Shown here piece by piece: positions 16,379 through 24,665 of a stretch of 36,459 nt of DNA. This DNA comes from Spirochaetota bacterium (GTDB lineage: Bacteria > Spirochaetota > GWE2-31-10 > JAFGQB01): positions 1 through 36,459 of the forward strand of contig JAFGQB010000166.1 of NCBI GenBank assembly GCA_016935915.1, given 5' to 3'. Within the stretch, counting starts at the first letter, position 1; every line of letters begins with the position of its first letter. The notes beneath the pieces were generated by a model. That model did no database searches. It was not told the origin of the DNA and was given only the letters and a program-made list of their open reading frames with translations. The position numbers and the translations under genes are program-made.

Positions 16379-17401
16379 TTAATCTTTTTTTAATACTTTA
16401 TCTACAAGATCTTTCATTCCAAAAGATAATTTATATTTCATTAATTTTTCTTTTATTTCTATCAATGATTTTTTACCAAAATGCCTTATCTTTGAAATCT
16501 CTTCCTCAGTTTTAGAAATAAGCTCTCCAATTAATCTTATATTAGAACTTCTTAAACAATTACTTGCTCTAACTGATAATTCAAGTTCATCAACAGGAGT
16601 TTCCAATAATATTTTTAATTCTTCATCCTCTTTACTTTCTTCTTCGATTTCTTCTTCATCTTCTTCTTCAAAATTGATAAAGATTTGAAAATGATCTTTT
16701 AAAATTTTTGCAGAATAAGCTATTGAATCTTCAGGTGTTATTGTGCCATTAGTCCATACTTCCAATATTAATTTATCATAATCTGATCTCTGACCAACTC
16801 TTGTGTTTTCAACAGAATATCTAACTTTTTCAATCGGACTAAAATTTGCATCTATAGGAATTGTATTAACAGTTTCAATATATTCTTCCTGTCTCTCTGA
16901 ATCTACATATCCTCTACCCAAATCAATTTGAATTTCAATTTCTACATGTGCTTTATTTGTTAATGTCATTATTTTTAATTCTTTATTTATGATATCAATT
17001 GTATCATCAACCTGTAAATCTCCAGCAGAGATTACGCACTCCCCTTTTCTTTCAATTCTTATTGTCTTTGATTCAATATCATCCATTAATCTTAATTTTA
17101 CATTTTTTAAGTTTCTTATTACTTCTAAAGTTTCTTCCACAACTTCTTCAATTGTATCAAATTCTGATGTAACAATTTTTAATTCATTGCTTTTATTATA
17201 AGTAACAATCCTAATTGCCGAAATAGCATATCCAGGCATTGATGAAAGTAATACCCGTCTAAAAGTATTACCGATAGTATGTCCAAAACCTCTTTCAAAG
17301 GGATATATAATAAACTTGCCAAAATTAGGAGTATTAACTTCTTTTTCATATTGAATGGTTTTGGGTTTTTTAAAACCTTTTAATAAAACCTTTTGATTCA
17401 C
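16379..17401 (-). CDS. rpoA: DNA-directed RNA polymerase subunit alpha (340 aa)
   Basis: Dimerises to start RNA polymerase assembly and contacts UP elements and activators. The N-terminal domain (about 1-240) has GFGHTIGNTFRRVLLSS at 38-54. The C-terminal domain (about 262-330) keeps VRASNCL (Arg278 and Asn281 align with E. coli Arg265 and Asn268, the DNA contacts) and FGKKSL. The linker 245-262 is strikingly acidic, nearly all Glu and Asp, where most bacteria have a neutral flexible linker. It sits between rpsD and rplQ with 22-bp gaps. Confidence 0.97.
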   Translation of the reverse strand: MNQKVLLKGFKKPKTIQYEKEVNTPNFGKFIIYPFERGFGHTIGNTFRRVLLSSMPGYAISAIRIVTYNKSNELKIVTSEFDTIEEVVEETLEVIRNLKNVKLRLMDDIESKTIRIERKGECVISAGDLQVDDTIDIINKELKIMTLTNKAHVEIEIQIDLGRGYVDSERQEEYIETVNTIPIDANFSPIEKVRYSVENTRVGQRSDYDKLILEVWTNGTITPEDSIAYSAKILKDHFQIFINFEEEDEEEIEEESKEDEELKILLETPVDELELSVRASNCLRSSNIRLIGELISKTEEEISKIRHFGKKSLIEIKEKLMKYKLSFGMKDLVDKVLKKD

Positions 17402-17423
17402 TGATTTTTCTCCTATTAATTAT

Positions 17424-18074
17424 TTATTTAGAATACAATTCAACAATTAATTGCTCATTAATTGTTCCCGGATAAACAAGATCTTTCCTAGCTGGTAAAT
17501 CTTTAATAATAACTCTCACTTCATCCGGATTTATTTCAAGCCATGATGGAACTCCATCTGTTCCGACCCTTTTTAATGATTCTAAAACTGATATTAATTT
17601 TTTACCGCTTTCTTTTAATGTAACAACATCTCCCTGCTTTAAAATAATAGATGGTATGTTTGAAGTTTTGTCATTAATTTTTACATGTTTATGCAATACT
17701 AATTGCCTTGCATGTTGTCTTGATGAAGCAATATGAGTTCTATATAAAACATTATCCAGTCTGGTCTCTAAAAGTACCAGTAAATTTTCACCAGTAATGC
17801 CTTTTTTTCTTTGAGCCATATTAAAAAATCTTTTAAATTGTTTTTCTAACAATCCATATATTTCTTTTAATTTTTCTTTTTCTTTTAGCTGTACACCATA
17901 ATTTGATATTTTTTTTATTCGTGCATTTGCAGGTCTACCCGGAGGTCCCTTTCTTAAAAAACTAACTTTTTTATCAATAGGACATTTAACAGACAAGCAT
18001 CTATCACCTTTCAGCATTAATTTCTGTTTTTGTGATCTGCATAATCTACACCTAGGTCCAGTATATCTAGCCAT
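17424..18074 (-). CDS. rpsD: Ribosomal protein S4, zinc-binding form (216 aa)
   Basis: Primary 16S rRNA binder that nucleates small-subunit assembly. The N-terminus carries Cys9, Cys12, Cys26 and Cys31, the zinc-ribbon (C+) version. The S4 RNA-binding domain follows (LDNVLYRTHIASSRQHARQLV and the adjoining HVKIN segment, around 107-135). It sits between rpsK and rpoA in the alpha unit, 21 bp after rpsK. In many bacteria S4 represses this operon by binding its leader; no such leader structure was identified here. Confidence 0.97.
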   Translation of the reverse strand: MARYTGPRCRLCRSQKQKLMLKGDRCLSVKCPIDKKVSFLRKGPPGRPANARIKKISNYGVQLKEKEKLKEIYGLLEKQFKRFFNMAQRKKGITGENLLVLLETRLDNVLYRTHIASSRQHARQLVLHKHVKINDKTSNIPSIILKQGDVVTLKESGKKLISVLESLKRVGTDGVPSWLEINPDEVRVIIKDLPARKDLVYPGTINEQLIVELYSK

Positions 18075-18095
18075 ATTTAAAATTCTCCTTATAAA

Positions 18096-18491
18096 TTAAA
18101 CTCTTCTTCTTTTTTTAGGTCTACATCCATTATGTGGAATAGGAGTAACATCTTTAATCAATTTAATTTTTAAACCAGCATTAGTTATTGATCTTATTGC
18201 TGAATCTCTGCCTATACCAGGGCCTTTTACAAATACTTCAACCTCTTTTAATCCATAAACATCCATAGATTTTTTTACAGCATCTTCTGTTACTATCTGA
18301 GCAGCGAACGGCGTTGCTTTTTTAGCGCCTCTGAATCCGGATATTTTACCCGATGAAGACCATGATAAAACATTCCCGTTCTGATCAGTAACAGATACAA
18401 TAGTATTGTTAAATGATGCCTGAATAAAAACCTTTCCGGATGCAATAATTTTCTTTTCTTTCTTTTTACCTTTTGTTTTAGTTGTAGCCAA
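18096..18491 (-). CDS. rpsK: Ribosomal protein S11 (131 aa)
   Basis: Small-subunit platform protein contacting 16S rRNA near the mRNA exit. The Lys-rich N-terminus, [18 protein letters not shown] block, and C-terminus [18 protein letters not shown] (114-131) are diagnostic. Usual length. Lies 16 bp after rpsM and 21 bp before rpsD. Confidence 0.97.
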   Translation of the reverse strand: MATTKTKGKKKEKKIIASGKVFIQASFNNTIVSVTDQNGNVLSWSSSGKISGFRGAKKATPFAAQIVTEDAVKKSMDVYGLKEVEVFVKGPGIGRDSAIRSITNAGLKIKLIKDVTPIPHNGCRPKKRRRV

Positions 18492-18507
18492 GATATATCT
18501 CCCTTAA

Positions 18508-18876
18508 TTATTTTTTCTTTTTTCCTGCAACAGTCTTCTTTTTACCTTTTCGAGTTCTTGCATTAGTTTTTGTTCTTTGTCCCCTAACAGGTAGACTTTT
18601 TCTATGTCTTAGACCGCGATAGCAGCCTATATCCATCAGACGTTTAATATTCATTTGTACCAAACCGCGTAAACGTCCTTCAACAACAAAATCATTTTCA
18701 ATGATTTTTCTTATTTCATTTATTTCATGCTCAGTTAAATCATTCATTCTTGAACCTAATTTAACACCCGCCTTGTCACAAATAATTTTAGCAGAAGATC
18801 TTCCGATTCCATGAATATAAGTTATTGCTATTTCAACTGGTTTATTCGGTAAATCAATACCAGCAATTCTTGCCAT
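18508..18876 (-). CDS. rpsM: Ribosomal protein S13 (122 aa)
   Basis: Head protein of the small subunit that bridges to the large subunit and touches P-site t[12 protein letters not shown] at the start, [10 protein letters not shown] (helix-two-turn-helix) and C-terminal [21 protein letters not shown] are characteristic; the Lys-rich tail reaches the decoding region. First gene after rpmJ (12 bp). Confidence 0.97.
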   Translation of the reverse strand: MARIAGIDLPNKPVEIAITYIHGIGRSSAKIICDKAGVKLGSRMNDLTEHEINEIRKIIENDFVVEGRLRGLVQMNIKRLMDIGCYRGLRHRKSLPVRGQRTKTNARTRKGKKKTVAGKKKK

Positions 18877-18888
18877 ATTTAAACTCCC

Positions 18889-19002
18889 TTATTTTTGTCT
18901 TTGTTTATGTCTTGGGTTATCACAAATAATTCTTATAACGCCTCTTCTTTTTATTACCCTGCATTTATCGCAGATTGGTTTTACACTTGCTCTTACTTTC
19001 AT
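18889..19002 (-). CDS. rpmJ: Ribosomal protein L36, zinc-binding form (37 aa)
   Basis: Reading the minus strand from ATG at 19002 gives [15 protein letters not shown] to a TAA at 18889, 37 residues, the standard length. Zinc ligands Cys11, Cys14, Cys27 and His32 are all present, so this is the C+ form. The ribosome site AGGTGG overlaps the stop codon of secY, ten bp upstream. The gene follows secY directly, with no adk, map or infA between. Confidence 0.95.
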   Translation of the reverse strand: MKVRASVKPICDKCRVIKRRGVIRIICDNPRHKQRQK

Positions 19003-19012
19003 TTTTTACCAC

Positions 19013-20356
19013 CTAAAAATTTCTTGATCTAATTTTTCCTTTTTTTGTCAAGCCATCTCTATAATGCATTTTTAAATGGCTTTCAATCTGGCTCATAGTA
19101 TCTAAATCAACACCTACAATAATTATCAAAGATGTACCACCTAGTAAATACGCAAAACTTACTGGAAAGTTTGGAATCAATCTTATGATAATTGTAGGAA
19201 TAATTGCTATAAAAGATAAAAATATTGAACCTGGAAGAACTATTCTATTTAAAACTTTTGCAATATACTCTTCTAATTTATTAATTGGAATCCCAGGAAC
19301 ACTTCCCCCATGCTCTCTTATATTTTTTGCTATTTCTATAGGATTAAATTGTACTTGAGTATAAAAATAAGAAAATGCAATAATTAAAGCTGCATAAAGT
19401 ACAAGATAAAGCGCTCTGTCTGGATGCAAAGCTCTGCCTATAGCATTTAAAAATTCCCACTTAGTATTAAGCTGAGTCAGAGATTGAGGAAATACCAAAA
19501 CAGCATTAGCAAAAATAATAGGAATAACTCCAGATGGATTTATTTTTAAAGGCAAATAAGTGCTGGGAGATCCATAAACTTTTCTACCTATTACCCTTTT
19601 TGCATAATTAACAGGTATTTTTCTTTGACCCTGCTGTTCATAAATAACTAAAGCAATAATAAAACAATAAACTCCCATAATTAACAAAACTATTGGTAAT
19701 TCCAAGCTTTTATCTTTTACTTTATTTATTAATTCAAATAATGCATCCGGCACTCTGGCAACTATACCAGCAAAAATAATCAAAGATATACCGTTTCCTA
19801 TACCATTTTCAGTGATTTTTTCGCCAAGCCACATTAAAATCATTGTACCTGTTGTTGTAATTATTATTGTTGAAAAATAAAAAAGCCACAAATTATTCTC
19901 AAAAGCAATTATTCTTAAACTCGGACTATTAAAATTATTAATCTGATTTATAACCATAAAACTCTGCAGAAGACAAACTACAACTGTTCCTATTCTTGTA
20001 AACTGATTAATCTTCCTTCTGCCACCTTCTTCTTCAGACATTCTTTTTAATGTTGGGAATACCATTAATAACAGCTGCATTATAATAGAAGTAGTAATAT
20101 AGGGCATTATACCTAAAGAAAAAATACTTATCCTATTAAATGCACCGCCTGCAAAAAAATTAAAATATTCAAATAACGGATTCCCTCCGCTTGATTGTTG
20201 TTTTTGGGATTCAATAAATCTTGATAATGCTTCAAAATTTACTCCCGGAACAGGTATTTGAGCACCAATTCTAAATATTACCAGGATAAATATTGTAAAT
20301 AAAATTCTATTTCTTAGTTCTTTAATTTTAAAAATATTAATGAAATTATTAAACAT
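19013..20356 (-). CDS. secY: Protein translocase subunit SecY (447 aa)
   Basis: Central channel of the SecYEG translocon in the inner membrane. Ten hydrophobic spans are visible. Diagnostic blocks are QIPVPGVNFEAL after span 1 (plug region), GEKITENGIGNGISLIIFAGIV, the cytoplasmic loop HGGSVPGIP, and LPGSIFL of a late span. The cytoplasmic end carries YRDGLTKKGKIRSRNF. Length is typical. It follows rplO by 31 bp in the spc unit; its TAG stop is part of the rpmJ ribosome site. Confidence 0.97.
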   Translation of the reverse strand: MFNNFINIFKIKELRNRILFTIFILVIFRIGAQIPVPGVNFEALSRFIESQKQQSSGGNPLFEYFNFFAGGAFNRISIFSLGIMPYITTSIIMQLLLMVFPTLKRMSEEEGGRRKINQFTRIGTVVVCLLQSFMVINQINNFNSPSLRIIAFENNLWLFYFSTIIITTTGTMILMWLGEKITENGIGNGISLIIFAGIVARVPDALFELINKVKDKSLELPIVLLIMGVYCFIIALVIYEQQGQRKIPVNYAKRVIGRKVYGSPSTYLPLKINPSGVIPIIFANAVLVFPQSLTQLNTKWEFLNAIGRALHPDRALYLVLYAALIIAFSYFYTQVQFNPIEIAKNIREHGGSVPGIPINKLEEYIAKVLNRIVLPGSIFLSFIAIIPTIIIRLIPNFPVSFAYLLGGTSLIIIVGVDLDTMSQIESHLKMHYRDGLTKKGKIRSRNF

Positions 20357-20387
20357 GATTAATATTTACCCCTTTTTAAGTTTTTCA

Positions 20388-20954
20388 TCACTTTTCTTCC
20401 TTTTCTATCTTATCTTTTTTTTCTATTTTTTCCATCTTTTCCTGTTTATCTAATTCTATCTTTTTCTCAACCTTAACATTATTGTTATCCTTAACTTTCT
20501 TTTTGTTATTCTTTTTTTCTATAAGAACCGCTTTTCCGCCTGCCTTTTCAATCTTTTCAATTGCCTGTTTTGAAAAACTATCTGCATAAACTTCCAATTT
20601 TTTTGTTAATTCACCTGTACCAAGTATCTTTAAATCCATCTTTTTTGATGAAATTAAACCTTTTTTATTTAATGTTTCTTTATCTACTTTATCCCCGCTT
20701 TTAAAATTATTTAAAACATATATATTAATTTCATTAAATTCTTTTTTAAAATTAAAATTTTTAAATCCTCTTTTTGGAATTCTTCTGTAAAGAGGAGTTT
20801 GTCCTCCCTCAAAACCTACTCTAACTCCGCCGCCTTTTCTTGCATTTTGACCTTTATGACCTTTTGTTGAGGTTTTTCCCATACCTGAGCCTACACCTCT
20901 GCCTATAATCTTTTTCTTTTTAACCGCACCTGCTGGTGGTTTTAAACCTTCCAT
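20388..20954 (-). CDS. rplO: Ribosomal protein L15 with Lys/Glu-rich C-terminal tail (188 aa)
   Basis: Late-assembly large-subunit protein uL15. The N-terminal Gly/Lys-rich arm (RGVGSGMGKTSTKGHKGQ) and GFEGGQTPLYRRIPKRGF are diagnostic, as is AIEKIEKAGGKAVLIEKK ending the core near residue 148. About 40 charged residues follow (Lys, Glu, Asp, Ile), beyond the usual end. An in-frame ATG exists at 20972, but GAGGG seven bases before the ATG at 20954 selects the latter, which also matches the usual L15 start. Lies 26 bp after rpmD. Confidence 0.95.
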   Translation of the reverse strand: MEGLKPPAGAVKKKKIIGRGVGSGMGKTSTKGHKGQNARKGGGVRVGFEGGQTPLYRRIPKRGFKNFNFKKEFNEINIYVLNNFKSGDKVDKETLNKKGLISSKKMDLKILGTGELTKKLEVYADSFSKQAIEKIEKAGGKAVLIEKKNNKKKVKDNNNVKVEKKIELDKQEKMEKIEKKDKIEKEEK

Positions 20955-20980
20955 TTTTGTTCCCTCGTTCATAAATTATT

Positions 20981-21168
20981 TTATAATACTTTCACTAAAT
21001 GTTTAATTTTAAAAATCATTCCTCTGATAACAGGAGTATCCTTAACTTCTCTTATTTGTCTGATTTTTTTTAAGCCCAAAGCTCTAACAGTACCAATTTG
21101 ATCTTTTTCAAAACCAAAAGGTGATTTAATCAATTGTACCTTTATTTTTTTTCATTTTTTTCAGCCAT
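20981..21168 (-). CDS. rpmD: Ribosomal protein L30, requires a frameshift at an A8 run near the start
   Basis: On the minus strand AAGGTG and ATG (21168-21166) open MAEKNEKK and then hit TAA at 21144-21142. One base back in register, the frame from 21145 reads IKVQLIKSPFGFEKDQIGTV and on to TPVIRGMIFKIKHLVKVL before a TAA at 20981: a complete 54-residue L30 core with the family's GLKKI and DTPVIRGM motifs. The two frames meet in a run of eight A (21152-21145 as plus-strand T). The L30 frame is closed upstream by TGA and contains no ATG before the core; a TTG at IKVQ-L would delete half of the first strand. Either the run is misread by one base, or expression uses slippage or -1 frameshifting. 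L30 binds 23S rRNA; neighbours are rpsE and rplO. Confidence 0.85.
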
Positions 21169-21181
21169 AAAAACACCTTAA

Positions 21182-21694
21182 TTAAAATAGATCTATAATT
21201 TTTTTCCCGCGATTATTTGCCACTTCTTTAATATTTCTTAATGATAAAAGACCATTGAATGTCGCTTTTGCAACGTTCAATTGATTTTTAGATCCTATGA
21301 TCTTGGTCAAAACATCTTTAACCCCTGCTGCCTCCATAATCATTCTAACTGCTCCGCCGGCAATGACACCTGTACCCGGAACAGCAGGTTTCATAATAAT
21401 TTTTGAGCATTTATAAACACCAATAATATCATGAGGCAATGATTTATTTTTATTTAAATTTACTTTAATTAAATTTTTTCTTGCATGTTGATTAGCCTTA
21501 GAAATTGAATCAGTTAATTCATTAGCTTTTCCATATCCAATGCCTACACTGCCGTTATTGTCACCGACAGCTACCATAGCAGCGAAACTAAATCTTCTTC
21601 CACCTTTAACGACTTTTGCCACTCTGCTTAATTTTATAAGTTTTTCAGTTAAAGTTTCTTTAAAATCCTCATTTAAATTTTCAAAATCTGCCAT
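21182..21694 (-). CDS. rpsE: Ribosomal protein S5 (170 aa)
   Basis: Small-subunit protein important for translational accuracy. The double-stranded-RNA-binding-like N-domain has VVKGGRRFSF at 28-37 and NNGSVGIGYGKANE at 46-59. The C-domain has PAVPGTGVIAGGAVR and DVLTKIIGSKNQLNVAKATFNGL in adjoining blocks. Length typical. It lies 19 bp after rplR and 13 bp before rpmD. Confidence 0.97.
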   Translation of the reverse strand: MADFENLNEDFKETLTEKLIKLSRVAKVVKGGRRFSFAAMVAVGDNNGSVGIGYGKANELTDSISKANQHARKNLIKVNLNKNKSLPHDIIGVYKCSKIIMKPAVPGTGVIAGGAVRMIMEAAGVKDVLTKIIGSKNQLNVAKATFNGLLSLRNIKEVANNRGKKIIDLF

Positions 21695-21713
21695 TTAATA
21701 ACATCCCCCTAAA

Positions 21714-22073
21714 TTAGAACTTAATACCTTGCTTTCTAGCACCATCTGCTAATGATTTAACTCTGCCAATATATAAAAATCCGTTTCTATCAAAAACAGC
21801 TTCATTAATCTTTTTTTCTAATAATTTTTTTGCAATTTCTTCCCCCACTTTAAAAGCTACATCTTTATTCAGTTTTCTATCTTTAGCCTTTAAATTTAAA
21901 CTTGATGATGCTGCAATAGTATTTCCGTCATCATCATTTATTGCTTGAACATATATATATTTATTACTTTTAAAAACAGATAATCTTGGTTTTTTTAATG
22001 TCCCAGCTAATTGTTTTCTAATTATTCTTTTTCTTCGTAATCTTCTCTTTTTTTGCAATTCGATTTTTTTCAC
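21714..22073 (-). CDS. rplR: Ribosomal protein L18 (119 aa)
   Basis: Binds 5S rRNA and helps join it to the large subunit. The basic N-terminal arm (KKRRLRRKRIIRKQLAG) is followed by PRLSVFKSNKYIYVQAINDD and, at the end, AVFDRNGFLYIGRVKSLADGAR, all typical. The start at 22073 gives the standard length. Between rplF (34 bp) and rpsE (19 bp). Confidence 0.96.
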   Translation of the reverse strand: MKKIELQKKRRLRRKRIIRKQLAGTLKKPRLSVFKSNKYIYVQAINDDDGNTIAASSSLNLKAKDRKLNKDVAFKVGEEIAKKLLEKKINEAVFDRNGFLYIGRVKSLADGARKQGIKF

Positions 22074-22107
22074 AATAAACCTCTCTAAAAATTTAAAAAA
22101 GTATTAA

Positions 22108-22644
22108 TTATTTTCCAGATTTTCCTGCTTTTTTCTTGATAATTTCAGTTGAATATTTAATACCTTTACCCTTATATGGTTCCGGCGGTCTCATTTTTCT
22201 GATAACTGCAGCGGTTTCACCAACTAATTCTTTGTTGATTCCTGATATAAAAATATTTGTGTTATTATCAACTACAATATTGATTCCTTCAGGTATATCA
22301 AATTCATAAGGATAAGAATATCCTAAATTTAAAGTTAGTTTCTTTCCTTGAACATTAGCCCTATAACCGGTGCCAACTATTTCTAATTTTTTTTGATAAC
22401 CATTAGTTACGCCAATTACCATATTATTAATTAAAACTCTAAATAATCCATGCAAAGATTTAACTGATTTACTTTCATTTATCCTTGCAACAATTAATTG
22501 ATTATCTTTTTTTTCTAATTTTATTTCAGGTCTTAATTTTAAATTTAAATTTCCCTTAGGACCTTTAATATTAATTTCTGAATTATTATACTCAATATTA
22601 ACACCATCTGGTATTACTATAGGCAATTTACCTATTCTTGACAC
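22108..22644 (-). CDS. rplF: Ribosomal protein L6 (178 aa)
   Basis: Large-subunit protein near the factor-binding site. Two duplicated domains: SRIGKLPIVIPDGVNI opens the first, and the second ends in MRPPEPYKGKGIKYSTEII with a short Lys-rich tail. Length matches the family. Unlike its neighbours it is separated from the preceding rpsH by 123 bp, where a promoter-like sequence lies. Confidence 0.97.
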   Translation of the reverse strand: MSRIGKLPIVIPDGVNIEYNNSEINIKGPKGNLNLKLRPEIKLEKKDNQLIVARINESKSVKSLHGLFRVLINNMVIGVTNGYQKKLEIVGTGYRANVQGKKLTLNLGYSYPYEFDIPEGINIVVDNNTNIFISGINKELVGETAAVIRKMRPPEPYKGKGIKYSTEIIKKKAGKSGK

Positions 22645-22729
22645 GATTTTCTCCCTATTTTATATAAAATCTCTATAAATTAGTAAAAATTTAACTAAAA
22701 TTATTAAAAAAACATAAAAATATTTGTGG

Positions 22730-22758
22730 AATTTAAACTAATAATTACAAATTGTCAA
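22730..22758 (-). promoter_or_regulatory. Promoter-like sequence in the rpsH-rplF gap
   Basis: On the minus strand, a perfect TTGACA (22758-22753), 17 bp, then TAAATT (22735-22730). It lies 85 bp before the rplF start. The 123-bp gap is exceptional in a cluster whose other gaps are 34 bp or less, so an internal promoter that raises distal spc expression is plausible. Confidence 0.45.
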
Positions 22759-22767
22759 GTTTAATTA

Positions 22768-23166
22768 TTACCACACTGCGCATAAAATTTCGCCACCAAC
22801 TTTTCTTTCCTTTGCCTTTTTATCAGTTGTGATTCCAGTTGATGTTGAAATAATAAAAGTACCCATTCCATTATACAATCTATCAAAATCTTTATAACCT
22901 TTGTAAATTCTTCTACCAGGTTTACTAATTCTTTTAATTCCTAATATAACTGAATTTCCTACATTATCATATTTCAAATATACTCTTAAAAAAGTTTTAT
23001 TTTCTTCTGTTACTTTTTTGAAATTCTTAATATATCCTTCATTTTTTAATATTTTTATTATTTCTAATTTTTCTTTTGATTGTTGAATATCTACCTTATC
23101 ATGTTTTGCTGTTATACCGTTTTTAATTTTCGACAGCATATTGCTTATTGGATCATGTATAGCCAT
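22768..23166 (-). CDS. rpsH: Ribosomal protein S8 (132 aa)
   Basis: Binds the central domain of 16S rRNA; in E. coli it also represses the spc operon. AIHDPISNMLSKIKNG opens the protein and STSTGITTDKKAKERKVGGE closes it, both diagnostic. Length normal. It lies 25 bp after rpsN. The E. coli-like S8 mRNA target near rplE was not sought in detail. Confidence 0.97.
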   Translation of the reverse strand: MAIHDPISNMLSKIKNGITAKHDKVDIQQSKEKLEIIKILKNEGYIKNFKKVTEENKTFLRVYLKYDNVGNSVILGIKRISKPGRRIYKGYKDFDRLYNGMGTFIISTSTGITTDKKAKERKVGGEILCAVW

Positions 23167-23191
23167 TTTCTCTCCTTTAATTTAGAAATAT

Positions 23192-23377
23192 TCACCAAGA
23201 TGATTTTGTTACACCCGGAATTAATCCTTGACTTGCTAATTTTCTAAAACAAATTCTGCACATCTCAAATCTTCTTAAATAACCTCTGGATCTTCCACAT
23301 ATTTTACACCTGTGATATTTCCTATGGGGATATACAGGGGTTTTATTCGATTTGTTAATCATTGCCTTTCTAGCCAT
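23192..23377 (-). CDS. rpsN: Ribosomal protein S14, short zinc-binding type (61 aa)
   Basis: The short form of S14 with Cys24, Cys27, Cys40 and Cys43 forming a zinc ribbon ([20 protein letters not shown]). It ends in the usual [12 protein letters not shown]. It is located in the head of the small subunit. Gap 9 bp after rplE. The long Zn-free form is not present in this window. Confidence 0.97.
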   Translation of the reverse strand: MARKAMINKSNKTPVYPHRKYHRCKICGRSRGYLRRFEMCRICFRKLASQGLIPGVTKSSW

Positions 23378-23386
23378 CTATTTCTC

Positions 23387-23932
23387 CTATTTTTTTCTAA
23401 AAGGAAAATTAAATTTTTCCAACAACATTTTTGCTTCTTCATCAGTTTTTGCAGTTGTAGTTATTGTAATATTCATTCCTTTAATATCTTCAATTTTATC
23501 ATAATCAATTTCAGGAAAAATTATATGTTCCTTAATGCCAAAAGTATAATTACCATAACCATCAAAACTATTTGGATTTAATCCTCTAAAGTCTTTAATG
23601 CTTGGAATAGAATAATTTATTAATCTTTCAAGGAATTCATACATTCTATCTCCTCTCAAAGTAACTTTACATCCAATTTCCATTCCATCTCTTAATTTAA
23701 AATTTGCTATAGATTTTTTGGACTTTGTCTTAACAGCTTTTTGACCGGTAATAGTACTTAATTCATTTACTGCGCTATCTAACTTTTTTTTGTCCTGGAT
23801 AGCTATCCCTAATCCCATATTTATTATAATTTTTTCAATTTTAGGGACCATCATTATATTTTTATAATTAAAATGCTTAATTAAATCATTTTTTATGTTT
23901 TTGTTATATATTTTTTTTAATTGTACTTCCAT
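23387..23932 (-). CDS. rplE: Ribosomal protein L5 (181 aa)
   Basis: Binds 5S rRNA and contacts P-site t[19 protein letters not shown], the [20 protein letters not shown] segment, and the C-terminal [18 protein letters not shown] with [17 protein letters not shown] are all L5 hallmarks. Length normal. Lies 22 bp after rplX. Confidence 0.97.
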   Translation of the reverse strand: MEVQLKKIYNKNIKNDLIKHFNYKNIMMVPKIEKIIINMGLGIAIQDKKKLDSAVNELSTITGQKAVKTKSKKSIANFKLRDGMEIGCKVTLRGDRMYEFLERLINYSIPSIKDFRGLNPNSFDGYGNYTFGIKEHIIFPEIDYDKIEDIKGMNITITTTAKTDEEAKMLLEKFNFPFRKK

Positions 23933-23954
23933 TTGTAATTACTCCTTAAACCTA

Positions 23955-24272
23955 TCAAATCTCGCCATTGCATTTTTTGCATATTCTTAATTTTTTATCA
24001 TTTTTTATTAAAAAACTTATTCTTGTTGGTTTTTTACATTTTGGACAAATGATCATAACATTTGAAATTTTTAATGGAGATTCAATATCTTTTATGCCAC
24101 CTACTTGATTTTTTTGTGTTTTTCTCATAGATTTTTTATGTAAATTAACACCTTCTACAAGTACTCTGCCTTTATCTCTTTCGACTTTCAAGACAGAACC
24201 TGTTTTACCTATATCTTTTCCTGATAAAACTTTAACTAAATCACCTTTTCTTATTTTTTTATATTTTAACAT
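23955..24272 (-). CDS. rplX: Ribosomal protein L24 with C-terminal zinc motif (105 aa)
   Basis: Assembly-initiating large-subunit protein. The KOW motif is at about 9-36 (KGDLVKVLSGKDIGKTGSVLKV). The C-terminal Cys pairs CPKC (76-79) and CKKC (98-101) probably bind zinc, a feature of many bacterial L24 proteins. Lies 15 bp after rplN. Confidence 0.96.
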   Translation of the reverse strand: MLKYKKIRKGDLVKVLSGKDIGKTGSVLKVERDKGRVLVEGVNLHKKSMRKTQKNQVGGIKDIESPLKISNVMIICPKCKKPTRISFLIKNDKKLRICKKCNGEI

Positions 24273-24287
24273 GCTTTATCTCCAAAA

Positions 24288-24656
24288 TTATAGCACTTCT
24301 GGTGCTAATGAAATAATTTTCATAAAATCTTTATCTCTTAATTCTCTTGCTACAGGACCAAATACACGAGTACCTTTAGGATTATTATTGGTGTCAATTA
24401 TCACAATTGCATTATCATCAAATTTTATATATGATCCATCATCTCTCTTAACTTCCTTGTTTACTCTTACTATTACACCCTTTAATTTATTTCCTTTTTT
24501 TACAGGCTGATTTGGTAAAGCCTGCCTTACTGATACTGTAATTATATCTCCTAATGAAGCATATCTTCTTCTTGTTCCACCAAGGACTTTAATACATTTA
24601 ACGATTTTAGCCCCGCTATTATCAGCAACCTTTAAAAGTGTTTCCTGTTGTATCAT
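24288..24656 (-). CDS. rplN: Ribosomal protein L14 (122 aa)
   Basis: Large-subunit protein at the inter-subunit bridge and the site bound by Rsf[19 protein letters not shown] at the start and [19 protein letters not shown] near the end are diagnostic, with no insertions. Length is exactly that of most bacterial L14. Lies 9 bp after rpsQ. Confidence 0.97.
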   Translation of the reverse strand: MIQQETLLKVADNSGAKIVKCIKVLGGTRRRYASLGDIITVSVRQALPNQPVKKGNKLKGVIVRVNKEVKRDDGSYIKFDDNAIVIIDTNNNPKGTRVFGPVARELRDKDFMKIISLAPEVL

Positions 24657-24665
24657 AATATCCTC

